Translations under genes and position numbers: made by a program | Notes under the pieces: model-generated | Told to the model about the DNA's origin: nothing | Databases searched by the model: none | What the model saw: the letters and a program-made list of their open reading frames with translations, nothing else | Shown here: piece by piece, positions 1 to 5,764 of the stretch | Numbering within the stretch: position 1 is the first letter of the stretch | Layout: each line of letters starts with the position of its first letter | Origin: Magnetococcales bacterium | GTDB taxonomy: Bacteria; Pseudomonadota; Magnetococcia; Magnetococcales; Magnetaquicoccaceae | Assembly: GCA_015228895.1 (NCBI GenBank) | Contig: JADGCR010000114.1 | Span: 1 to 7,201, forward strand | Direction: 5' to 3' | DNA: 7,201 bases

Positions 1-101
1 ACGGGAGCGACCCCTGGCGAACCGGCGGAGCAGAGCACAACCGGGCCCAGCGCAAGACGGACGGCAACGGGAGCGACCCCTGGCGAACCGGCGGAGCAGA
101 G
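1..101 (+). repeat. In-frame 66-bp tandem repeat in the linker of the OmpA-like gene
   Basis: A 35-bp block at 1-35 is repeated identically at 67-101, giving a period of 66 bp (22 codons). Both copies encode TGATPGEPAEQS in the same frame. The bases after each block differ, so only about half of the second unit is preserved. The left edge of the array is cut off by the window and more units may lie upstream. Perfect nucleotide identity suggests a recent duplication or ongoing slippage or recombination in the linker. Confidence 0.85.
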
Positions 102-840
102 TCCACCCAAGGCGGTCAGGCAGGAACCGCCCGTCTCCGGGCCGGCGACGACCGCAGCCACGCAACCCGACACGCCCGCCCCCGATCCTGAATTGACCAG
201 ACTGATTCCTCAGGAGTTGGCCAAACTGGCCCCGGAACAGGTGAAAAACCTTCCATCCACATCCAACCCCGTGGAGAAGACCGCTCCGATCCAGGAACGG
301 ACCGTGACTCCCGCCCAGGCCAAAGCCAGGAGCACCCTGATCGCGGCAATCCGCGCCGATCTGGCAGCCCAGGGGGTGCAAACCGAAGTGGATGAAACCG
401 GTGGACGGATCTTTTTACCCCAGGGACTCACCTTTGCCTACGGTTCCGCCAAACTTCCCGACCAGGGCGGCAAGGAGTTGAACAGCCTGGCCAAAACACT
501 GAAAAAAATTCTGCCCTGCTACGCCAGATCCAAAAAGGCCGCCAGGACCGCCTGTCCACAAGGGGAGAAGGCCGGCAAACTGGACTCCGTGCTCATCGAT
601 GGATTCGCCCACACCGCGGACATGGGGAGCATCCGTTTTCGTTACAATTGGCTGTTGGCCACCTCTCGTTCCCTGCAAACCTTTGTCAACATGACGCAAA
701 AAGAACCAGAGTTGCATGCCCTGACCAACGATCGGGACCAGTCCCTGTTCAGAATTACCGGTCACGCCTCCACGGTTTCCCGGCAACATCCCAAATATCC
801 CCGCCGCGTGGAGTTGCGTTTCCGCATGGCCGATCCGTGA
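1..840 (+). CDS. OmpA/MotB-like C-terminal domain protein with Pro/Thr-rich repeat linker (5' partial)
   Basis: The reading frame is open from the first base of the window to TGA at 838-840, so the true start lies upstream; 279 residues are visible. Residues 1-44 hold two copies of a 22-residue unit beginning TGATPGEPAEQS. A low-complexity Pro/Thr/Ala linker follows to about residue 65. A probable helical stretch leads into a globular domain at about 135-279. That domain resembles the OmpA/MotB peptidoglycan-binding fold: FAYGSAKL strand, LNSLAKTLKKIL helix, then GFAHTAD (201-207) and NWLLATSRS (216-224), which align with the family's GHTD and NxxLSxxRA motifs. The final strand is RRVELRFRM. 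An insert between the first helix and the GFAHTAD strand carries two cysteines (173 and 185) that could form a disulfide. The family acts in the envelope and tethers membrane proteins to the cell wall. With the N-terminus missing, a MotB-like stator, a ZorB-like protein or a lipoprotein cannot be told apart. The domain call is fairly sure; the role is unknown. Confidence 0.75.
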   Translation, partial: TGATPGEPAEQSTTGPSARRTATGATPGEPAEQSPPKAVRQEPPVSGPATTAATQPDTPAPDPELTRLIPQELAKLAPEQVKNLPSTSNPVEKTAPIQERTVTPAQAKARSTLIAAIRADLAAQGVQTEVDETGGRIFLPQGLTFAYGSAKLPDQGGKELNSLAKTLKKILPCYARSKKAARTACPQGEKAGKLDSVLIDGFAHTADMGSIRFRYNWLLATSRSLQTFVNMTQKEPELHALTNDRDQSLFRITGHASTVSRQHPKYPRRVELRFRMADP

Positions 841-909
841 CCAACGCCGGAATTTTCAGGAGGTCGCGTTTCCGCAGGACCGAGTTGACCAACGCCGGAA
901 TTTTCAGGA
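816..909. repeat. Imperfect ~48-bp tandem duplication at the convergent gene ends
   Basis: A 24-bp block starting TGACCAACGCCGG is identical at 838-861 and 886-909 (period 48). It is preceded in both copies by the 11-mer gcgtttccgca (816-826 and 866-876), with a divergent spacer of 11 and 9 bases between. Copy 1 contains the stop codon of the OmpA-like gene (838-840). Copy 2 contains the complement of the truA stop (904-906). The core ccggaattttcagg is an imperfect palindrome. No strong rho-independent hairpin with a T-tract is visible, so a terminator role is only possible. Confidence 0.8.
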
Positions 910-1695
910 ATCGACGGGGGAGCAGCGCGTTCCCGGTTCCCCGTAATGGACCCGCAACAAATACAAGCCATGAGCCGGCGCCATGGGGCCGGCCAGGGTG
1001 CGGTCCCGGCTGGCCAACACCTCGCGGAAATGGGCCGGAGTCCATTTGTCGCGCCCCGTCAGGACCAGACTGCCCATGATGTTGCGCACCATGTGGTACA
1101 AAAAGGCGTTGGCCCGGATCAAAAAATGGATTTCGTCCCCAACCCGCGCGATTTCCGCCCTGCTGACCACCCGGACCGGGGTGAGGGCTTGACAATTGGC
1201 GGAACGGAACGCGGAAAAGTCCTGGGTGCCCAGCAGGGATCGGGCGGCCTCGATCATGGCATCCAGATGCAACGGGCCGGGGTGATGCCACACCCGACCC
1301 CGATCCAGCGCCGAGGAGGGACGGCGCGTCAGGATCCGATAGAGATACTCCCGCCAGGCGGCCCGTCTGGCGTTGAACCGGGACTCCACCCGCTCCACCT
1401 GCAGGATCGCCACCTCCGGCGGGGTCATGACGTTCAGGGCGCGCAGGAAAACCTCCGGAGAACGGGGCAGCGAGGTATCGAAATGGGCCACCTGCCCCAA
1501 CGCGTGCACCCCGGTGTCCGTGCGTCCCGCCCCCACCAGCAGTACCGGATGTTTGCACAACCGCGCCAGCGCCGACTCCATCACCCCCTGCACCGTGACC
1601 AGTCCGGGCGCCTGCCGCTGCCAACCGACAAAGCCGCCGCCATCGTATTCCAGGGTCATGCGATAGCGCGACAACTCCGGTTCGGGCAGGTTCAA
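904..1695 (-). CDS. truA: tRNA pseudouridine(38-40) synthase TruA
   Basis: TruA isomerises uridines 38-40 in the anticodon arm of many tRNAs in the cytoplasm. The 263 residues match the family's usual length. Visible signatures are YRMTLEYDGGGFVGWQRQ near the N-terminus, the catalytic-loop motif GAGRTDTGVHA with the nucleophilic Asp at residue 60, DFSAFRSANCQ at about 159-169, FLYHMVRNIMG at about 198-208, and APAHGLYL near the end. The chosen start is TTG at 1695-1693, which overlaps the rnfH TGA in the sequence TTGA and keeps the RYR lead-in usual for TruA. An internal ATG at 1659-1657 would remove that strand. A purine-rich run (GAGGACGAGGGGGGC) just upstream can serve as ribosome binding site, and translation is probably coupled to rnfH. 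The 3' end lies in copy 2 of the 48-bp duplication. Confidence 0.95.
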   Translation of the reverse strand: MNLPEPELSRYRMTLEYDGGGFVGWQRQAPGLVTVQGVMESALARLCKHPVLLVGAGRTDTGVHALGQVAHFDTSLPRSPEVFLRALNVMTPPEVAILQVERVESRFNARRAAWREYLYRILTRRPSSALDRGRVWHHPGPLHLDAMIEAARSLLGTQDFSAFRSANCQALTPVRVVSRAEIARVGDEIHFLIRANAFLYHMVRNIMGSLVLTGRDKWTPAHFREVLASRDRTLAGPMAPAHGLYLLRVHYGEPGTRCSPVDS

Positions 1696-1991
1696 CCCTC
1701 GCCCCCCTCGTCCTCGGACCCGGTGGGGGCGCCCTTGGCCACCCGCTCCTTTTTGGGGGGTTTACCCAGGGCGGGTCGATAGATCTCCACCCGGTCCCCT
1801 TCGTTGAGCACCTGATCCACGGTCACCAGTTTGCTGAAAATGCCCAGTTTGTTGACGTTCAAATCAAGATGGGGCATCCTGGACAAAATTCCGGACTTGC
1901 GGACCGCTTCCCCTGCCGTGGCCCCGGCCTCCACATCCACAGTCAACACCAACTGCCGCTTCGCTTCGGCATATGCTACCGCCACTTTCAT
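1692..1991 (-). CDS. rnfH: RnfH family protein (UPF0125), ubiquitin-like fold
   Basis: This is a 99-residue protein of the RnfH family, a small beta-grasp (ubiquitin/ThiS-like) fold whose cellular function is not settled. The N-terminal MKVAVAYAEAKRQ strand, the central SGIL...LDLNVNKLGIFSKL segment and the near-C-terminal GDRVEIYRPA strand are typical of the family. They are followed by a Lys-rich then acidic low-complexity tail (KPPKKERVAKG...SEDEGGEG). The ATG at 1991-1989 is preferred over an in-frame upstream start at 2048, because AAGGAG lies 7 bases before it and homologues begin with this strand. In enterobacteria rnfH usually neighbours ratA; here it is translationally joined to truA. 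Confidence 0.88.
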   Translation of the reverse strand: MKVAVAYAEAKRQLVLTVDVEAGATAGEAVRKSGILSRMPHLDLNVNKLGIFSKLVTVDQVLNEGDRVEIYRPALGKPPKKERVAKGAPTGSEDEGGEG

Positions 1992-1998
1992 GCTCGCT

Positions 1999-2004
1999 CT
2001 CCTT
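1999..2004 (-). promoter_or_regulatory. Ribosome binding site of rnfH
   Basis: AAGGAG on the minus strand ends 7 bases before the ATG at 1991-1989. It fixes that start rather than the longer in-frame alternative. Confidence 0.8.
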
Positions 2005-2055
2005 GAAATAATGAAACCAGACACCCCCGGCTCCCCCACCGGATCCAACCAAAAG

Positions 2056-2085
2056 AGGATACCCGCATTAACTGCTTTCTTTCAA
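2056..2085 (-). promoter_or_regulatory. Candidate sigma-70-like promoter for rnfH-truA
   Basis: On the minus strand TTGAAA (2085-2080) is followed after 18 bases by TATCCT (2061-2056). These match the -35 and -10 consensus at 5 of 6 and 4 of 6 positions. The predicted transcription start is near 2049, giving a leader of about 58 bases before the rnfH ATG. This rests on consensus matching alone. Confidence 0.4.
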
Positions 2086-2104
2086 CCGACAAAGCCGATA
2101 TATT
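2076..2104 (+). promoter_or_regulatory. Weak candidate promoter for parA
   Basis: On the plus strand TATATT at 2099-2104 resembles a -10 box. The hexamer 17 bases upstream (TTTCTT, 2076-2081) is a poor -35. A nine-A tract at 2109-2117 follows directly. The site overlaps the opposing rnfH promoter candidate, so the two transcription units could interfere or share regulation. Confidence 0.25.
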
Positions 2105-2170
2105 CAACAAAAAAAAATCCCAGTCCACCAGGATCCATCCAGCAGCACGCCAGGGAGTGCATGAGTCGAT

Positions 2171-2965
2171 ATGAAGATTTTTTCCTTGTATAACATCAAA
2201 GGTGGCGTCGGAAAAACCACCACCGCGGTCAATCTCGCCTATCTTTCCGCCCAGGAAGGGGCAAGAACCCTGATCTGGGATCTGGACCCGCAGGGGAGCA
2301 CCAGTTTCTACCTGTGCGTCAAACCCGAAATCAAGGGGGGCACCAAACAGTTGTTAAGCGCCCATCCCGATACCAAGGAGATGTTGCGCATGACCGGATT
2401 CCCGAATCTGGACCTGTTGCCCGCCGACATCTCCTATCGACATATGGAAAGCGAGTTGGAACGCCACTCCAAGCCCCTGCTCGGACTGCAGAAACTGCTG
2501 AAACCTCTGCAGAGGCAGTACGATCACGTCTTTGTGGACTGTCCCCCGGGCATTGGGCTGGTGGCGGAGAACATCTTTCACCTGTCGAACATCCTGCTGG
2601 TTCCCCTCATCCCCACCCCCCTCTCCCTGAGGGCCTACAACCGACTGGTGCAATTCCTGGTCAAACGCCGTTCCAACAAACTGCACGTGCTGCCGTTCTT
2701 CAACATGATCAACGAGCACAAACCGATCCACCGGGTGGTCACGCGCAACGTCTTCGGCAAACATCCGATTTTCATGCAGTCCACCATTCCCGAATCCAAC
2801 ATCATCGAAGCCATGGGGGTCAAACGTTCTCCGATTTTCTCCTACGCCCGCGAAAGCCAGGAGGCCACGGCCTATCGAAACCTCTGGAACGAAATCAAAC
2901 AACGGGACGCGCGCCGGACAGCGGCGACCGCCAAATCCGAGGAGGGAAAGAAGGGGCCAATGTGA
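2171..2965 (+). CDS. Orphan ParA/MinD-family P-loop ATPase
   Basis: This 264-residue protein has the deviant Walker A motif KGGVGKTT at residues 10-17, with signature Lys10 and P-loop Lys15. Walker A' is DLDPQGS at 37-43 and Walker B is HVFVDCPPG with Asp123. These are the hallmarks of ParA-type ATPases, which dimerise on ATP, bind DNA or membrane and position cargo such as chromosomes, plasmids, chemoreceptor arrays or microcompartments. There is no N-terminal helix-turn-helix extension, so it resembles the short chromosomal or orphan type. The C-terminal tail (from about 245) is Lys/Arg/Ala-rich and may bind nucleic acid. No parB or parS is visible: the neighbours are rnfH (divergent) and cysM (convergent). 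The ATG at 2171 gives the family's MKIFSLYNIKGG start. Ribosome binding is poor, with GGGAG 13 bases upstream and a competing ATG at 2161. The ATPase class is clear; the cargo is unknown. Confidence 0.9.
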   Translation: MKIFSLYNIKGGVGKTTTAVNLAYLSAQEGARTLIWDLDPQGSTSFYLCVKPEIKGGTKQLLSAHPDTKEMLRMTGFPNLDLLPADISYRHMESELERHSKPLLGLQKLLKPLQRQYDHVFVDCPPGIGLVAENIFHLSNILLVPLIPTPLSLRAYNRLVQFLVKRRSNKLHVLPFFNMINEHKPIHRVVTRNVFGKHPIFMQSTIPESNIIEAMGVKRSPIFSYARESQEATAYRNLWNEIKQRDARRTAATAKSEEGKKGPM

Positions 2966-3002
2966 GTTCCGGTTTGCGATCCGACTGTGCGAAGGCGCGG
3001 GG

Positions 3003-3893
3003 CTACAAAAACAGCGTGCTGGAAAGGTAACGGTCCCCCCGGTCCGGCAGAATCGCCACGATCAGCCCGCCGGGTCGCTCCAACTCCCTGGCCAGACGCA
3101 ACGCGGCGGCCACGGCCCCTCCGGCGGAATGGCCGCAAAAGATGCCCTCCTCCCGCGCCAATCGCAGGGTGGCTTCCCTGGCCTCCTCCTGATTGACATC
3201 CACGACCTGATCCACCCGTTCCGGCTCGAAAATTTTCGGCAGGTACTCCCTGGGCCAGCGACGGATGCCGGGAATGCGGGAATCCGCGTCGGGCTGGACT
3301 CCCACGATCCGAATCGCGGGATTGCGCTCCTTCAAGGCGCGAGAGACCCCCATGATGGTCCCGGTCGTCCCCATGGAACTGACAAAATGGGTGATTCTTC
3401 CCTCCGTCTGCGCCCAGATCTCCGGGCCGGTGGTGCGGTAATGGGCGCGCCAGTTGTCGGCGTTGGAGAATTGATCGAACAACATCCCCTCCCCGGCCGC
3501 CACCATCTCGTGGGCGCGGTCGATGGCACCCTCCATGCTCCCCGCCTCCGGGGTCAACTCCAAACAGGCCCCAAAGGCGGTCATGATGGCGCGACGTTCC
3601 AGGGTCATGTTCTCCGGCATCACCAGGGTGATCCCATACCCCTTGCGCGCGGCGATCATGGCCAGGGCGATGCCGGTATTGCCACTGGTCGGCTCGATGA
3701 TCTTCATGCCGGGACGCAACACTCCCCGTCTCTCCGCGCCCTCGAACATGCTCAACGCGGCCCGGTCCTTGACCGAACCCGCGGGATTGTTCCCTTCCAG
3801 TTTGACCAGAATCCGCGTCCCGGACAGACCCGCCGTCATCCGGATCAAATCCACCAGCGGGGTGTTGCCCACACACGACTCCAATGTCAGCAT
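3003..3893 (-). CDS. cysM: Cysteine synthase B (O-acetylserine sulfhydrylase)
   Basis: CysM is a PLP-dependent enzyme that makes L-cysteine (or S-sulfocysteine with thiosulfate) from O-acetylserine in the cytoplasm. The 296-residue protein has the PLP-lysine motif NPAGSVKDR (Lys42), the substrate loop EPTSGNTG (67-74) and the PLP-phosphate loop GTTGT (175-179). Further marks are GIRRWPREYLPKIF, CGHSAGG near 255 and the C-terminal DRGDRYLSSTLF. RRWPxEYLPKIF and the short C-terminus favour CysM over the longer CysK. The ATG at 3893-3891 is one base beyond the mtfA TGA, and GGGGAGG ends 7 bases before it, so the gene is probably cotranscribed and translationally coupled with mtfA. It converges on parA with a 37-base gap that shows no obvious hairpin terminator. 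Confidence 0.93.
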   Translation of the reverse strand: MLTLESCVGNTPLVDLIRMTAGLSGTRILVKLEGNNPAGSVKDRAALSMFEGAERRGVLRPGMKIIEPTSGNTGIALAMIAARKGYGITLVMPENMTLERRAIMTAFGACLELTPEAGSMEGAIDRAHEMVAAGEGMLFDQFSNADNWRAHYRTTGPEIWAQTEGRITHFVSSMGTTGTIMGVSRALKERNPAIRIVGVQPDADSRIPGIRRWPREYLPKIFEPERVDQVVDVNQEEAREATLRLAREEGIFCGHSAGGAVAAALRLARELERPGGLIVAILPDRGDRYLSSTLFL

Positions 3894-3894
3894 C

Positions 3895-4614
3895 TCATGA
3901 CCTCCCCTGTCCCATTCTGGCGAACGGGTCCTGCCGGAAATAGCGACTCAAATGATGATACACCCTGGGATAGACCCCCACCAGAACCTCAGGCGCGACA
4001 AAAAAGGTTTCACAGGCCACCGCGAAGAATTCCGCCGGACTCTCCGCGGCGTAAGGATCCAGATGAGTCTCCCTCCCCCCTTCGCAGACCCGCTGCAAAT
4101 GGCTGTAGGCCATGGAAAAATCCTTCACCCAACCTCTTGGGTCCATCCCCTCCGGCAACGGGGGCATGCCGTCGAAGGCACCATTGCGCACGTCCAGTTG
4201 GTGGCACACCTCGTGGATGACCACATTCATCGGATAATCCCACTCCCCAAGAAAATCCCGCTTCACATCCCGCCACGACACGATGATGGGGCCGTCCGGC
4301 CAGGACTCGCCAATCCGGGGTTCCGGGGGATGCACCACGCCGACCGGATCCATTTCCGGGGCGTCCGGGATGAACTTCCCGGGATAGACGATCAGGGTGG
4401 ACCAGTTGTCGCAGGCATCCAGTCCCAGTTGCAGAATCGGCAGACAAGCCTGGGAGGCCAACAGCAGTCGCTTGCCCGCGTCCATGACCAGCCCGCCCAC
4501 CGGATCCAGATTTTTTTCGTGGAGAAACAATTCCACCAACTGGCGCAACCGCAGACGTTCGTCGCTGGTCAAGCCTCCGAACAGGCAACCCCGCTCCATC
4601 AATACCCGCCACAC
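3895..4614 (-). CDS. mtfA: MtfA-like zinc metallopeptidase (M90 family)
   Basis: MtfA is a cytosolic zinc peptidase. In Escherichia coli it binds the glucose repressor Mlc and has aminopeptidase activity. The 239 residues called here include the zinc motif HEVCH (134-138) in VVIHEVCHQLDVRNG, and LDPYAAESPAEFFAV (185-198), where Glu195 is the likely third zinc ligand. The spacing to the HExxH is similar to the family. The C-terminal YRxDPF-like segment (FRQDPF) is also typical. The GTG start at 4614 is uncertain: the frame stays open upstream to a stop at 4698-4696, and the extra residues (about 22, with the Arg-rich RARRRRAILAALP) look like the family's natural N-terminus. No ATG, GTG or TTG exists in that stretch, so CTG at 4680 or ATC at 4677 may be used. 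AGGAGG at 4619-4614 could alternatively serve a shorter TTG or ATG start (4602 or 4599). The gene follows the actin-like gene closely. Confidence 0.88.
   Translation of the reverse strand: MWRVLMERGCLFGGLTSDERLRLRQLVELFLHEKNLDPVGGLVMDAGKRLLLASQACLPILQLGLDACDNWSTLIVYPGKFIPDAPEMDPVGVVHPPEPRIGESWPDGPIIVSWRDVKRDFLGEWDYPMNVVIHEVCHQLDVRNGAFDGMPPLPEGMDPRGWVKDFSMAYSHLQRVCEGGRETHLDPYAAESPAEFFAVACETFFVAPEVLVGVYPRVYHHLSRYFRQDPFARMGQGRS
3901..3907 (-). promoter_or_regulatory. Ribosome binding site of cysM inside the 3' end of mtfA
   Basis: GGGGAGG on the minus strand lies within the last codons of mtfA, 7 bases before the cysM ATG. This supports translational coupling of the two genes. Confidence 0.75.
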
Positions 4615-4687
4615 CTCCTGATCCGCCGGGAGGGCTGCGAGTATCGCACGACGCCGACGTGCGCGACCGAAGGGGATCAGGGTTCGT

Positions 4688-5713
4688 TCACTGCTTCAAG
4701 GCTTTGATCAGACACCCCTGGGCGACACAGCTCAGGGGATCTCCCGCGTAGCGGACCTCGGAGAGTTCCAGGGGCCATTCGATCTCTTTCACCTGTGCCT
4801 GGATGGTCTCCAGAAAGCCCCCCGCCAGGGAGGTGCCGCCGGAAATGATCATGGGAATGCTGTCCGGGAATCCCAGATCCAGATCCCGCCGGTCCAGCTC
4901 CTGAAGGCTGCTCTTGACCACGAACTGGATGAGGTTCTTGTAATAGTAACCAAGCGCCTCACGGACCTTGCGCTCCTTTTTGCGACCCGCGTCGAAGCGG
5001 TCCAGATGGAACTCTTTTTCCTTGATGGCCACCACCCGGTTGGGAATGGTGCCCACCGCCACCGCCACGTTGTCGTCGATCCAGTCCCCGCCACGGTTCA
5101 GGGCGAACTCCAGCACCGGAATGGATTTGTAGACCACGGCCACGTTGGTCAGGCCCGCCCCGAACGAAATGCTGATGCCGGAAAAATCGCTCTCCGCGCA
5201 CTCGGCGTAGATGATGGCCGTGGCCTCGTTCAGGGGTTCCGGCTCAAAGCCGATCTCGCTGATGATCCGACCCAGGATGTTGCGATGGTACAGCACGTTG
5301 GACTTGGAGTGGATCGGATCGCCAGGGACCGAATAGACGCACTTCCCCGCCCTGGTGCCGGGTTCCAGGTGCAGCAGTTCCCGGATCATGACGGCCAGGA
5401 TGTCGGTGGAGTTGATGTCATCCGGGCTGATCATCCCCTTCTGCATGGAACGGTTGAGGCGATGGCCGAAAATGTTGGCGAAGTTGTACGCGTCGTTGGA
5501 CAGGATAAACACACCGTCGTCAATGCGCGCATGACTGATTTTGGAGAGATCCATCCCCTCGATGTTCACGTCGTCCACGGTCAGAAAAACGTTGCGCAGA
5601 CTGGCGATTTCGATTTTGGCGGCACTGTTGGCCCGTGCGCACACCAGATTCATGGTGCCCACGTCCAGTCCCAGATTGACGGTCGCTGTTTGCTCGGATC
5701 CTGATGTACTCAT
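4688..5713 (-). CDS. Divergent actin-like ATPase (MreB/MamK/ParM superfamily)
   Basis: The 341-residue protein has the actin-fold signatures in order. Phosphate-1 is LGLDVGTMN (14-22), with Asp17. A 'connect 1'-like segment, PLNEATAIIYAE, is at 160-171. The phosphate-2 region is ISISFGAGLTNVAVV (180-194). The adenosine motif is MIISGGTSLAGGF (288-300). The phosphate-2 Asp of MreB (DIGGGT) is replaced by Ser183. Actin-like proteins form ATP-dependent filaments for cell shape, plasmid segregation or organelle positioning. This one is too divergent to call MreB or MamK, and no other magnetosome gene is present. The ATG at 5713-5711 is chosen over an in-frame TTG at 5761 because GAGGAG lies 9 bases upstream. 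It follows the small membrane-protein gene by 51 bases and precedes mtfA. The superfamily call is firm; the subfamily and function are unknown. Confidence 0.85.
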   Translation of the reverse strand: MSTSGSEQTATVNLGLDVGTMNLVCARANSAAKIEIASLRNVFLTVDDVNIEGMDLSKISHARIDDGVFILSNDAYNFANIFGHRLNRSMQKGMISPDDINSTDILAVMIRELLHLEPGTRAGKCVYSVPGDPIHSKSNVLYHRNILGRIISEIGFEPEPLNEATAIIYAECAESDFSGISISFGAGLTNVAVVYKSIPVLEFALNRGGDWIDDNVAVAVGTIPNRVVAIKEKEFHLDRFDAGRKKERKVREALGYYYKNLIQFVVKSSLQELDRRDLDLGFPDSIPMIISGGTSLAGGFLETIQAQVKEIEWPLELSEVRYAGDPLSCVAQGCLIKALKQ

Positions 5714-5722
5714 GCGGCTCGA

Positions 5723-5728
5723 CTCCTC
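5723..5728 (-). promoter_or_regulatory. Ribosome binding site of the actin-like gene
   Basis: GAGGAG on the minus strand lies 9 bases before the ATG at 5713-5711. It decides that start over the in-frame TTG at 5761, which would add 16 polar residues. Confidence 0.75.
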
Positions 5729-5764
5729 ACTGTCGGATGGGTAATCAACAATTGCATTCAATCA

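Larger units (their letters stand above)
1992..2170. other. Divergent intergenic region between rnfH and parA
   Basis: This is the longest non-coding stretch in the window and is more AT-rich than its surroundings. It holds candidate promoters in both directions and a run of nine A at 2109-2117. A ten-codon frame begins at ATG 2161 and overlaps the parA start. No riboswitch-like fold, operator palindrome or parS-like sequence was recognised. Confidence 0.5.

Noticed and set aside
1..840. Calling the OmpA-like gene zorB of a Zorya defence system
   Set aside because: The N-terminus and upstream genes are outside the window, and no ZorA, ZorC, ZorD or ZorE is visible. The domain is shared by many envelope proteins.
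755..1782. Long alternative frames on both strands over truA (289 and 278 codons)
   Set aside because: truA has all the family motifs in its own frame. The alternatives are Gly/Arg- or Pro/Gln-rich shadows without family resemblance.
2966..3002. Rho-independent terminator between parA and cysM
   Set aside because: The 37-base gap shows no convincing stem-loop with a T-tract on either strand.
2872..3876. Minus-strand open frame of 334 codons over cysM
   Set aside because: It is a shifted frame of cysM rich in Gly/Arg/Asp with no recognisable motif.
3129..4220. Long plus-strand open frame of 363 codons across cysM and mtfA
   Set aside because: It is antisense to two genes with clear catalytic motifs, has low-complexity His/Pro/Arg-rich composition and resembles no protein family. 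It is a GC-driven shadow frame.
5006..5704. Plus-strand open frame of 232 codons opposite the actin-like gene
   Set aside because: It is antisense to well-preserved actin motifs and is made of His/Val/Asp-rich shadow sequence.
4688..5713. Calling the actin-like gene mamK and the region a magnetosome island
   Set aside because: No other magnetosome gene is present and the phosphate-2 motif differs from MamK. Only actin-superfamily membership is supported.
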